Below, in pieces: positions 1-7,594 of a stretch of 64,000 nucleotides of DNA. Each line of letters opens with the position of its first letter. Within the stretch, counting starts at the first letter, position 1. Under the pieces are notes generated by a model, which worked only from the letters and a program-made list of their open reading frames with translations, did not search any database and was not told where the DNA came from. The stretch comes from Firmicutes bacterium UBA2116 (GTDB taxonomy: Bacteria > Bacillota > Clostridia > Tissierellales > Sedimentibacteraceae): the NCBI GenBank assembly GCA_002331025.1, contig DCYG01000036.1, forward strand, positions 10,061 to 74,060, given 5' to 3'. Made by a program: the position numbers and the translations under genes.

Positions 1-31
1 GCGTATTTTTTATTGCTTTTTTCACCCTTTA

Positions 32-592
32 TTATAAAGGCATAATTTCTTTATTAAATTCATTATTTACTACTTGAGCCAATGAGTTGTAAATAGCTGA
101 CAAGCCACATGCGATACCCACCCAGCCTGCTGCTGTTTTTATGGCGTGCGAGCCGGTGAAATCTGCAATAGACAACATAAAAAACAACAATGTGAGTGAA
201 AAGAAAACAACTTGTGTTGCGCGGTTATGCTTTAATGTTCCGATAAACATAAAAGCTGTGAATATGCCCCATAGTAATAAATAAAATCCCATACTTTTCA
301 AATCAGCAGCGGCAATTTTTTCAAAAGGATTTATCCAAATCAAAATCAATGACCACCAAAAGAATCCGTATGCTGTAAATGCGGTAGCTGCAAAAGTGTT
401 GCCTTTAATAAATTCCATAATTCCGGCAATTATTTGTGCCGCTCCGCCCAATGCAAAACCCATCGCCACTATTACGATAGACAACGGAATAATATCTGCA
501 TTATGCAAATTAAGAAGCACTGTTGTTAATCCAAATCCCAACAATCCCAGCGGAGATGGGTTAGCAATTGATACTGCTTTCTCTTTTATCAT
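32..592 (-). CDS. Acetate uptake transporter, SatP/GPR1-FUN34-YaaH family
   Basis: A 186-residue, very hydrophobic protein with about six membrane segments. It carries the family signature NPSPLGLLGFG near residues 11-21. Members import acetate (and sometimes succinate) with protons across the cytoplasmic membrane. Length fits the family, and GGAGG lies just before the ATG. It stands alone with no co-directional partner closely downstream. In an organism that makes acetate and other short acids, import or export of acetate are both plausible. Family assignment is firm; substrate is inferred from the family. Confidence 0.9.
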   Translation of the reverse strand: MIKEKAVSIANPSPLGLLGFGLTTVLLNLHNADIIPLSIVIVAMGFALGGAAQIIAGIMEFIKGNTFAATAFTAYGFFWWSLILIWINPFEKIAAADLKSMGFYLLLWGIFTAFMFIGTLKHNRATQVVFFSLTLLFFMLSIADFTGSHAIKTAAGWVGIACGLSAIYNSLAQVVNNEFNKEIMPL

Positions 593-723
593 TTTTCCTC
601 CAAATAAATAATAATTGCAAAATCTTTAACATAATAGCATATAGACAGCCTTAAATCAAGAGATATATTTTAACAAAAAATCAGCACTCGATTTTATTTA
701 TAAAAATCGGATGCTGACTTAAT

Positions 724-870
724 TTATTTCTTAAAATCCTCTGACGCTGCATTATAGAGAACAAGTATATCTTCATCACTTTTGTTATTCAAATATTTTT
801 CTTTTGCATTTTCTAATCCCGCTTCTTCTAAATATTTCTCCAATGCTTTAATCATTTCATCCGTTCTCAT
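724..870 (-). CDS. Small acidic hypothetical protein (48 aa)
   Basis: A short reading frame starting ATG at 870 with GGGAG seven bases upstream and ending in TAA. The product is charged and probably helical (begins MRTDEMIKALEKYLEEAG, ends AASEDFKK), with no membrane segment or cysteine. I do not recognise a family. It lies between the acetate transporter and the duplicated-domain protein, all on the minus strand. The good ribosome site and protein-like composition argue that it is real. Confidence 0.6.
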   Translation of the reverse strand: MRTDEMIKALEKYLEEAGLENAKEKYLNNKSDEDILVLYNAASEDFKK

Positions 871-890
871 TTTAATTCTCCCTTTCCGAC

Positions 891-1499
891 TTATATAACC
901 CAAATACTGAATGCCGTTGTTTGAGGCGGTATACTTGCTGTCATAAAATCAGCATGCTCGACTCTGACCATCTGTCCGGGTCTCAAATCTCTCAGACGTA
1001 TTCTGTTTCCTCTCCTGTCATAAATTTCTGTCATATCATTTACAACGAAACGCATCTGACTCATCATATCATCCGGGTTTCCGGTTATAAGGAAATTATT
1101 GTTCCTATCAATTTCCATAACCCTGTCCTCTACAACATTTGGGAAAACAGGTGACGGATTTACATTTTCTCTTACCACAGTTATCATAAAAGCTCTTGAT
1201 TGCGGCGGGATACTTCTGGTCATTGCAGATGAAAAGCTTGCATCCACAAGATTACCGGGTCTTAATTCTCTTACGCTTATTCTTCTTCCTCTTCTGTTCC
1301 TGATAATAGTATTTCTATCAACCACTAATGTAACAAGCTCTATATTAATCATGCCAAATCCACCCGGTACACCGTATGAGATTGTTACAAAGCTCGATCT
1401 GTTATCATGAAAAACTTCTTCTATAACTGCATCTTCAACATTTATTGCCATGTTATTCATATGTCTGAATGCTTCTACTCCATCATAAAAACAATCCAT
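891..1499 (-). CDS. Hypothetical protein with an internal duplication
   Basis: A 202-residue soluble protein of unknown function. Two halves repeat the same pattern, at about residues 57-109 and 150-202: each has RRGxRI, then RxLRPG, then SIPPQxxAF near its end. The strand-rich, arginine-rich halves look like small beta-barrel domains duplicated in tandem (inference). There is no signal peptide, membrane segment or cysteine pair. GGGGTG precedes the start codon. Not part of the selenium operon, from which a terminator separates it. Confidence 0.75.
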   Translation of the reverse strand: MDCFYDGVEAFRHMNNMAINVEDAVIEEVFHDNRSSFVTISYGVPGGFGMINIELVTLVVDRNTIIRNRRGRRISVRELRPGNLVDASFSSAMTRSIPPQSRAFMITVVRENVNPSPVFPNVVEDRVMEIDRNNNFLITGNPDDMMSQMRFVVNDMTEIYDRRGNRIRLRDLRPGQMVRVEHADFMTASIPPQTTAFSIWVI

Positions 1500-1590
1500 T
1501 TATTACACCCCTTTATTTAAATAATATATACATAATTATATATATTCTTCAAACAAAATATTGTGCTGACATATGTATTGTAATCTCGCG

Positions 1591-1618
1591 AAAAAAAGAG
1601 GTCTTAAAAACCGACCTC
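1591..1618 (-). terminator. Intrinsic terminator of the yedE operon
   Basis: The stem GAGGTC/GACCTC (1598-1603 with 1613-1618) is followed on the minus strand by seven T (1597-1591). It sits 15 bases after the stop of the DUF3343 gene. Confidence 0.8.
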
Positions 1619-1632
1619 CATCATACTGTATT

Positions 1633-1869
1633 TTATTCTGCTTCATATATAAGCTTATTATTACTGTTCTCAGTCAAAAATATTTTTTCTATTTCATCAT
1701 CTATTAAGTCTTGTATATTGCCTTCGAAATTAATTTTGGCACTGATGCTGCAATTGGAACTTAAGCTTCGCGGAACCGGCATAAGCTCGCATTGAATATT
1801 ATTTTTACTGCATTTTCGTTCAAACTTTATAGATCCTGAATGTGTAAAAAATAAAACGGTATATGTCAT
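1633..1869 (-). CDS. DUF3343 protein, putative Se/S carrier
   Basis: A 78-residue protein matching the DUF3343 family, with its conserved PVPRSLSSNC stretch at residues 31-40 (Cys40 the likely functional residue). The family is found beside selenium-metabolism genes and is described as a putative selenium or sulfur carrier, with no demonstrated biochemistry that I can cite. Its ATG overlaps the stop codon of the TusA-like gene, so the two are translationally coupled. Third gene of yedE - TusA-like - DUF3343. The local glycine reductase selenoproteins make a selenium role likely. Confidence 0.82.
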   Translation of the reverse strand: MTYTVLFFTHSGSIKFERKCSKNNIQCELMPVPRSLSSNCSISAKINFEGNIQDLIDDEIEKIFLTENSNNKLIYEAE

Positions 1870-2075
1870 TACTTCCTTGCCTCTATTACGGTAACATCAC
1901 CTTTTTCTATGATTGCTGCATTATATCCGGCATTTTTTAAAAACCTTTGAACATTACCCTTGGCTACATTGTTATCTACTATTATGTCGATTCCTTCAGG
2001 ATTTTCTATAAGTGACTTTTTTGTCATTAATACCGGCTGAGGACAGCTCATACCACATGTATCTACTGTATTCAT
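1869..2075 (-). CDS. TusA/YedF-like sulfurtransferase-fold protein
   Basis: A 68-residue protein of the TusA (SirA) fold with the family motif CPQPV and Cys11 as the persulfide/perselenide-carrying residue. It corresponds to the N-terminal part of the longer selenium-associated YedF proteins; the C-terminal part may be represented by the separate DUF3343 gene that follows (inference). It lies 12 bases after yedE and overlaps the DUF3343 start by one base. Likely role: relay of S or Se in the cytoplasm between the divergent cysteine desulfurase and selenophosphate synthesis. Confidence 0.88.
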   Translation of the reverse strand: MNTVDTCGMSCPQPVLMTKKSLIENPEGIDIIVDNNVAKGNVQRFLKNAGYNAAIIEKGDVTVIEARK

Positions 2076-2087
2076 TCTTTTCTCCTC

Positions 2088-3164
2088 CTATTCAGCACTT
2101 GCTTTAGCATTTACTTTAAATAAACTTTCTGAGTTGAAATATGATATAACTCCTACGAAGACAAAGCATACAGCCACGGCTATCTTTCCGTTTAGAGTAG
2201 GTCCTGCAGCACTTGAAGCCAAGCCGAAATTGTGTACGATACCTGCTCCGACCAGCAAGCCCATTACAGTTACTACAGAATCCGCATTACCTTCTCCTGA
2301 TAATATCAACTGTCTGAGAGGGCATCCGCCTAGCAGAACTGAACCCCATCCCGCCAATGCCATACCTAAGAAATTCCATAATCCGTCATTGTGTGCAACG
2401 GGTTGATCTGCAAAACCAAGGTTAAAAAATCCAAAGGCTAAATTTCCGATTAAACTGAATACGAATATTGAAATAAATCCAAGCAAAAGATAATTATCTT
2501 TGAAAAGAATCATATCACGAATGCCGCCAACCATACACATTCTTGTTTTTTGTGCTATACCGCCTACTACCAAGCCTGCTGCAAGTGAAATAATTATAGG
2601 TGCCGCCATAGAACCGGGTCCCTTTTCACTGAAGAATATAAAAGCAGGTGAAGCAATCAAAAGAGCCAATAAACCAACAGTAACTGCCGGAAAAACATAG
2701 CCTTCGATTGCAGGCATTTTATAATTTCTTTTAAGGTTAAAGCCTTTGTTTAAGAATTGAACTCCGACAAATATTCCTGCGGCATATCCTGCAATACCGA
2801 ATAAAGCATTTAAATCTCCTCCGCCTAATCTTAATACCATCCTTAACGGACAGCCAAGAAATACAAGAGCTCCAACCATTACCACTATTCCAAGCATAAA
2901 TCTTGTAAAAGGCGAAGAACCACCCTTTGATGCAAATTCTTTGTTTTTTAATGATAATAAAAACGCCCCCAATACCAGACCGATGATTTCAGGTCTGATA
3001 TATTGAACAACATCAGCTCTGTGGAATCCTAATGCTCCGGATGTATCTCTTAAGAAACAGGCTATACAAAATCCCATATTTGCAGGGTTTCCAAAATGTA
3101 CAAGTAATACAGATATTATTCCGATAATTCCCCCTGCAATAATAATTCCTTTTTTATCTTTCAT
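2088..3164 (-). CDS. yedE: YedE/YeeE-family putative selenium transporter
   Basis: A 358-residue polytopic membrane protein with roughly ten segments. It has the two-fold pseudo-repeat of the YedE/YeeE (DUF395) family, visible as two GCPLR motifs at Cys105 and Cys281, plus TRMCMVGGIRD around Cys210. YedE-type members linked to selenium genes are thought to import selenium, while YeeE relatives import thiosulfate. First gene of the minus-strand operon, divergent from the cysteine desulfurase. GGAGG precedes the ATG. Family is firm; the selenium substrate is inferred from context. Confidence 0.9.
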   Translation of the reverse strand: MKDKKGIIIAGGIIGIISVLLVHFGNPANMGFCIACFLRDTSGALGFHRADVVQYIRPEIIGLVLGAFLLSLKNKEFASKGGSSPFTRFMLGIVVMVGALVFLGCPLRMVLRLGGGDLNALFGIAGYAAGIFVGVQFLNKGFNLKRNYKMPAIEGYVFPAVTVGLLALLIASPAFIFFSEKGPGSMAAPIIISLAAGLVVGGIAQKTRMCMVGGIRDMILFKDNYLLLGFISIFVFSLIGNLAFGFFNLGFADQPVAHNDGLWNFLGMALAGWGSVLLGGCPLRQLILSGEGNADSVVTVMGLLVGAGIVHNFGLASSAAGPTLNGKIAVAVCFVFVGVISYFNSESLFKVNAKASAE

Positions 3165-3311
3165 TTAGCGTCCTCCTTGCTATTTAAAATCTGTTAATAG
3201 TTTAACATTCGCAAATTTTAAAGTAAAATAGATTAATCTAATAGTTGCATGCCTAAGAATTTGTAAAATTTATACTTGTTGTGTAAATTCATTTTTCATA
3301 ATATAATACAT

Positions 3312-3374
3312 ATATCATACCATCGCCTCGGCAATGCAAGCGAGCTTGCGCTGCACTCGGCTCAGATATGATAT
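3312..3374. repeat. 63-bp palindromic repeat, copy 1
   Basis: Lies in the 246-bp gap between the divergent yedE and cysteine desulfurase genes. Outer arms ATATCAT/ATGATAT (3312-3318, 3368-3374) enclose an inner hairpin GCAAGC-GA-GCTTGC. Copy 2, inverted, is at 6899-6961 and has the same length. A TATAAT-like box sits just upstream and another just inside the right edge, so the element is in the leader or promoter of the desulfurase gene. The rest of this gap shows only AT-rich promoter-like sequence. Confidence 0.8.
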
Positions 3375-3410
3375 AATAAGTACAATTACATTTCTTAAAG
3401 GAGTCCGGTA

Positions 3411-4556
3411 ATGAAATATGTATACTTAGACAATGGGGCTACATCTTATCCCAAGGCGCCCGGTGTGGCAGAAAGTATGTCTGATTATATTCTTAATGTT
3501 GGAACTAATGTAGGACGCGGGGCTTATATGTCCTCTTACAAGGCTGAAAATGTTGTGTATGAAACCAGAGAACTCATATGTGAACTATTTAATTTTAATA
3601 AGCCTGAAAATGTCATATTTACAAAAAATATAACCGAAAGTATGAATGTATTAATAAAAGGACTATTGAAGGAAAATGATCATGTAATAGTTTCATCAAT
3701 GGAACACAATGCAGTTATGAGACCTTTAAATGCTCTTAACAATAAAGTTGAATATACAAAGGCCGTATGTAATGAATCAGGAGAATTGAACATTGAGGAT
3801 GTAGTAAGTTCAATAAGACCAAATACTAAAGCCATAATAATGACTCATGCTTCAAATGTATGCGGTACTGTTTTAGATTTGGAAAAAGTGGGACAAATCT
3901 GTGAAAAATATAATTTGTTTTTTATAATCGACAGCGCTCAGACTGCAGGCTTCTTAGATGTTGATTTGCAAAAATTAAATGCCGACGCAATAGGATTTAC
4001 GGGTCATAAGAGCTTGCTCGGTCCTCAGGGAATAGGAGGCTTTGTACTAAATGACCGAATTAATAAAGAAATGAATACTTTAATCGAAGGTGGTACAGGC
4101 AGTCTGTCTGATACGGAAATACAACCGGAATATATGCCTGATAAATATGAAGCGGGAACGTTGAACATACCTGGGATTTACGGATTAAATACATCATTGA
4201 AATACTTATTAAGCCATGGCATCAAAAACATCCGTGAGAAAGAGATGTATCTTCTTGATAGATTTATGGAATCCGTACTCAATATTAAAAATATTAAAAT
4301 TATCGGCAAGAAAACGACTGACGACAGAACCGGAATATTGTCCGTTGATTTCATTGACAACGATAATGGTCTCGTTGCACATGAGCTGAGCAAAAATTAT
4401 GGAATTATGACAAGGAGCGGTTTGCATTGTGCGCCATCGGCTCACAAAACCTTAGCCACGTTCCCGGGAGGTACTGTAAGATTTGCCGTAAGTCATTTTA
4501 CAACAATAGAAGAAATTGATTATACTATAGATTGTATAAATAAAATAGTAAAATAA
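3411..4556 (+). CDS. Cysteine desulfurase (class V aminotransferase), selenium-cluster type
   Basis: A 381-residue PLP enzyme. The Schiff-base lysine is in FTGHKSLLGPQG (Lys200), the cofactor-binding Asp in DSAQ (Asp174), and the active-site cysteine in RSGLHCAPSAH (Cys340). This short Cys-loop form resembles the Csd/SufS-like enzymes found with selenium genes rather than the IscS of Fe-S operons. It would release S or Se from cysteine/selenocysteine as a per(sel)enide. AGGAG precedes the ATG. It is 23 bases from the LysR gene and divergent from yedE, so delivery to the TusA-like and DUF3343 carriers is a reasonable inference. Confidence 0.9.
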   Translation: MKYVYLDNGATSYPKAPGVAESMSDYILNVGTNVGRGAYMSSYKAENVVYETRELICELFNFNKPENVIFTKNITESMNVLIKGLLKENDHVIVSSMEHNAVMRPLNALNNKVEYTKAVCNESGELNIEDVVSSIRPNTKAIIMTHASNVCGTVLDLEKVGQICEKYNLFFIIDSAQTAGFLDVDLQKLNADAIGFTGHKSLLGPQGIGGFVLNDRINKEMNTLIEGGTGSLSDTEIQPEYMPDKYEAGTLNIPGIYGLNTSLKYLLSHGIKNIREKEMYLLDRFMESVLNIKNIKIIGKKTTDDRTGILSVDFIDNDNGLVAHELSKNYGIMTRSGLHCAPSAHKTLATFPGGTVRFAVSHFTTIEEIDYTIDCINKIVK

Positions 4557-4579
4557 TTTGTAATGAGGATGGTAATATT

Positions 4580-5497
4580 GTGGAATTTAACCAATTGGAA
4601 AGCTTTATAAGCGTAGTCAAGCATAATAGTTTTTCTTACGCGGCAAAAGAACTATATATAACTCAGCCTACTGTCAGCAACAATATTCAAAATCTTGAAA
4701 AAGAGCTTAATACTACCCTTTTAAACAGAACAAGCAAAACAATAAATTTAACTGACTCAGGAAAAATCTTTTATAAATACGCCGTTGAGCTGATTAATAT
4801 CAGAGACAAGGCCAAGTATATACTTTCCGAGCATTCCAACAAGGTTGAAGGTGAAATAGAAATAACAGCCAGCTCTATACCTGAACAATATATTTTACCT
4901 TATATAATTAAGGATTTTTTAAATATATATCCTAAGGTTTCCTTTTCTATGACTCATAAAAATTCCAAAGATATAATAGATGATATTCTGGAAGGTAAAT
5001 TAAACTTCGGCATAGTGGGTGCAAGGTACCATTCTGATATGCTGGAATATATAGATTTTTATGAAGACGAGCTTGTCCTGTGCACTCCAAATAATGATAA
5101 CTATCCATTTCCTGAAAATGACTATTTAGATATTGACGCTTTATTTTCTGAAAAACTAATACTAAGGAAAAAAGGTTCAGGAACAAGAAGATTAATTGAA
5201 CAAAAGCTTTCTGTCATGGATATAAGCTTAGATGATTTAAACATTGTTTCTCAGATAGACAGTAATGAAATGATTAAGAAAATGATAGAGCTTGGCTTGG
5301 GCGTCAGTTTTATTTCAAAAATAGCAGTAAAAAATGAAATTGATTTAAAACTACTTAAGCCTCTCAAAATAAAGGACTTAGAATTAAAACGAAGCTTCTA
5401 TTTCGTATATAGTAAAAACAGGACCTTATCTCCTGTGGTGGAAGCATTTAAGAATTTTTTAATTAACTGGAAGGATATAAATCATATAACCCCTTGA
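4580..5497 (+). CDS. LysR-family regulator, selenium-metabolism associated
   Basis: A 305-residue LysR protein: winged helix-turn-helix at residues 1-60 (MEFNQLESFISVV, then SFSYAAKELYITQPTVS) and a periplasmic-binding-protein-like effector domain from about 88 to 295. The start is GTG, with GAGGATGG about nine bases upstream. It follows the desulfurase by 23 bases and faces the yedE operon across the shared region. Selenium-associated LysR regulators are a recognised group in clostridia. The effector is unknown. The stop codon lies inside the stem of the hairpin that follows. Confidence 0.9.
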   Translation: MEFNQLESFISVVKHNSFSYAAKELYITQPTVSNNIQNLEKELNTTLLNRTSKTINLTDSGKIFYKYAVELINIRDKAKYILSEHSNKVEGEIEITASSIPEQYILPYIIKDFLNIYPKVSFSMTHKNSKDIIDDILEGKLNFGIVGARYHSDMLEYIDFYEDELVLCTPNNDNYPFPENDYLDIDALFSEKLILRKKGSGTRRLIEQKLSVMDISLDDLNIVSQIDSNEMIKKMIELGLGVSFISKIAVKNEIDLKLLKPLKIKDLELKRSFYFVYSKNRTLSPVVEAFKNFLINWKDINHITP

Positions 5498-5510
5498 ATT
5501 ATCAAGGGGT
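5489..5510 (+). terminator. Hairpin overlapping the LysR stop codon
   Basis: A perfect 9-bp stem, ACCCCTTGA/TCAAGGGGT, at 5489-5497 and 5502-5510 with a 4-base loop. The LysR TGA is the last three bases of the left arm. No T-run follows, because a MITE-like element starts two bases later. It may have lost its U tract to that insertion. Confidence 0.5.
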
Positions 5511-5511
5511 C

Positions 5512-5631
5512 AGGCTGCTGAAAAAGCCCACCTGCATCGTTGCCGTTCATCCGGTCAATCCTCACGTATGTCTAATACGCTGCGGTTGCCCGTCTTCCGG
5601 CGCCTTGCAGGATGAACTTTTTCAACAGCCT
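5512..5631. mobile_element. 120-bp MITE-like element with 15-bp terminal inverted repeats
   Basis: The ends AGGCTGCTGAAAAAG (5512-5526) and the complement of AGGCTGTTGAAAAAG (5617-5631) match at 14 of 15 positions. Internal arms GTTCATCC/GGATGAAC also pair. It has no coding capacity and is more GC-rich than its surroundings. It fills the space between the convergent LysR and fprA genes. The right terminal repeat contains the fprA stop codon. A shorter relative is at 15380-15418. Confidence 0.8.
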
Positions 5632-6830
5632 ATCAGATTGATGAAAAAGCCTTCAACAAATTTATCTACGATTTCCTCTTCATTATTCTTCATGGATGAA
5701 GTTATTTCGAATGGAATTCCCACTATCTCCATATTTTTCATAGAACAAATTATTTCCTTCATTACCTTCAGAGCTTGCGGAGACCAAGTGCCGTTTCCTA
5801 CAAGACCGACCTTACGATTTTGTAAATTTAAAGCCTTAAGCTCGTTAAGCAGCGATTCCATTCCATAATACAATCCCATATTGTATGTTACCGAGCCGAA
5901 TATTACATGGCTGTATTTCCATATATCAGAAACAATGTATGAGGGATGTGTTTTTGAAATGTCATACATACGCATATCCTTAACGCCCTTTTGGGCAAGC
6001 TTGTTTGCAATAACATTCATAATGTTTTCCGTATTGCCATACATTGACGCATATACTAATACTACCCCGTTTTTTTCCGGTTCATACTTGCTCCATACGT
6101 TATATTTTTCAATAAAGTATTCTAAATTTTCTCTCCATATCGGTCCGTGTAAAGAACAAATCATCCTTATATCATAACAGCTTAATTTTTTTAATGCACC
6201 CTGTACCTGTGAACCATACTTACCTACAATATTCGAATAGTATCTTCTTGCTTCCTCTAAATAATGATGCTCAAAATCGGTTTCGTCTGCAAAAATATTT
6301 CCTGACATTGCTCCAAAGGCTCCAAAAGCATCTGCCGAAAATAGAATTTTTTCTGTCTCCTCGTAAGTAAACATAACTTCCGGCCAATGAATCATAGGCA
6401 TAGTCATAAACTTTAAATTGTGCTTACCTATACACAAGGTCTCGCAATCCTTAACTTCATGAATGTTCATACTGTAATCAAAATCATAAAACTGTCCTAT
6501 AAATTGAAATGTTTTTTTATTTCCTACAATCTTTATATCAGGATACCTTTTAACCAGTTCTTCAATATTGGCACAATGATCCGGCTCCATATGATTTATA
6601 ACTAAATAATCTAAATCTCTTCCGTTCAGAACGTGAACTATATTATCTATAAACAATCTGCTTATTGCTGTATCTACAGTATCCATCAAGCATGTTTTGT
6701 CATCTAAAATCAAATACGAATTGTAGCATACACCGTTTGGTATGGGAAACATATTTTCAAAACGCTCAAGACGTCTGTCATTGCCGCCTACCCAATATAT
6801 GTTTTCAGTTATTTTTTGAACACAATGCAT
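5622..6830 (-). CDS. fprA: FprA-type flavodiiron protein
   Basis: A 402-residue A-type flavoprotein. The N-terminal metallo-beta-lactamase-like domain carries the di-iron ligands HMEPDH (80-85), His147 and Asp166. The C-terminal flavodoxin domain starts near residue 258 (VLVYASMYGNTENI). Such proteins reduce O2 or NO to protect strict anaerobes; electrons usually come from rubredoxin or F420-type donors. A single gene with no rubredoxin alongside. The last residues (IGC) and the stop are encoded by the terminal repeat of the MITE-like element, so the native C-terminus was probably replaced. Confidence 0.93.
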   Translation of the reverse strand: MHCVQKITENIYWVGGNDRRLERFENMFPIPNGVCYNSYLILDDKTCLMDTVDTAISRLFIDNIVHVLNGRDLDYLVINHMEPDHCANIEELVKRYPDIKIVGNKKTFQFIGQFYDFDYSMNIHEVKDCETLCIGKHNLKFMTMPMIHWPEVMFTYEETEKILFSADAFGAFGAMSGNIFADETDFEHHYLEEARRYYSNIVGKYGSQVQGALKKLSCYDIRMICSLHGPIWRENLEYFIEKYNVWSKYEPEKNGVVLVYASMYGNTENIMNVIANKLAQKGVKDMRMYDISKTHPSYIVSDIWKYSHVIFGSVTYNMGLYYGMESLLNELKALNLQNRKVGLVGNGTWSPQALKVMKEIICSMKNMEIVGIPFEITSSMKNNEEEIVDKFVEGFFINLIGC

Positions 6831-6898
6831 ATTCTCGCTCCTTCTTATTGAGAACTCGTCTCAATCTTTCATCTATAGTATTATCTTGTTTTTAGATT

Positions 6899-6961
6899 AT
6901 AACATACCTGAACCGAGTGCAGCGCAAGCGAGCTTGCATTGCCGAGGTGATGGTATGTTAT
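6899..6961. repeat. 63-bp palindromic repeat, copy 2 (inverted)
   Basis: Ends ATAACATACC/GGTATGTTAT (6899-6908 and 6952-6961). The core, read on the minus strand, matches copy 1 at 3312-3374 nearly base for base, apart from a flipped central GA and a few transitions. It lies in the 260-bp gap upstream of the divergent fprA and DMT genes. No gene is seen in that gap. Confidence 0.8.
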
Positions 6962-7090
6962 ATGTATTATACCATAAACTTTGTAAGTGTCCAATTCTTT
7001 CCTTAATTTTCTCCTGCTATTATTATTTAAATTGTTTTTTTGAGCAATACTATAAGATAATATATTTTTTATAGTGGAAGGGAAATTAGT

Positions 7091-7519
7091 ATGGTTGGTA
7101 TTTTACTTGCATTGCTTGCAGGATTGTTAATGAGTGTTCAAGGAGTTTTTAATACCCGTGTAATGGATTCATCGAATATGTGGGCTACAAACAGTTGGGT
7201 GCACCTGACTGCTTTTGCCGCAAGCATAATTATATGGTTCTTCACCGGTCGGGAAAATTTGCTTTCGGTGTTTAACGTAAGCAACAAATTATATTTAATT
7301 GGTGGTGTCATCGGTGCATTTATAACCTTCACCGTTATTAAAAGCATATCCGATTTAGGACCCGCATATGCAACAATGCTGATTTTATTGGCTCAGCTTG
7401 TAGTTTCATGTTCAATTGAAACCTTTGGATTGTTCGGCACCGAAAAAATATGCTTTGAATGGAGCAAGCTTATTGGTGTAGCCCTCATGATTGCCGGAAT
7501 TATCGTTTTTAAGAAGTAG
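7091..7519 (+). CDS. DMT-superfamily YdcZ-like membrane protein (DUF606)
   Basis: A 142-residue protein with four or five hydrophobic segments and the GVFNTRVMDSSN and GPAYATMLILLAQL patterns of the DUF606/YdcZ branch of the drug/metabolite transporter superfamily. Length is that of the single-repeat members, which probably dimerise. Substrate unknown. GGAAGGG lies upstream of the start. A single gene, 75 bases before the flavoenzyme, with no evidence of functional linkage. Confidence 0.82.
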   Translation: MVGILLALLAGLLMSVQGVFNTRVMDSSNMWATNSWVHLTAFAASIIIWFFTGRENLLSVFNVSNKLYLIGGVIGAFITFTVIKSISDLGPAYATMLILLAQLVVSCSIETFGLFGTEKICFEWSKLIGVALMIAGIIVFKK

Positions 7520-7594
7520 TAAACAACTTAAAAGAACATTATCAAAATATTCATCATATAATAGATAAATTTTCGTTAATTGGGGGAAAAGATT

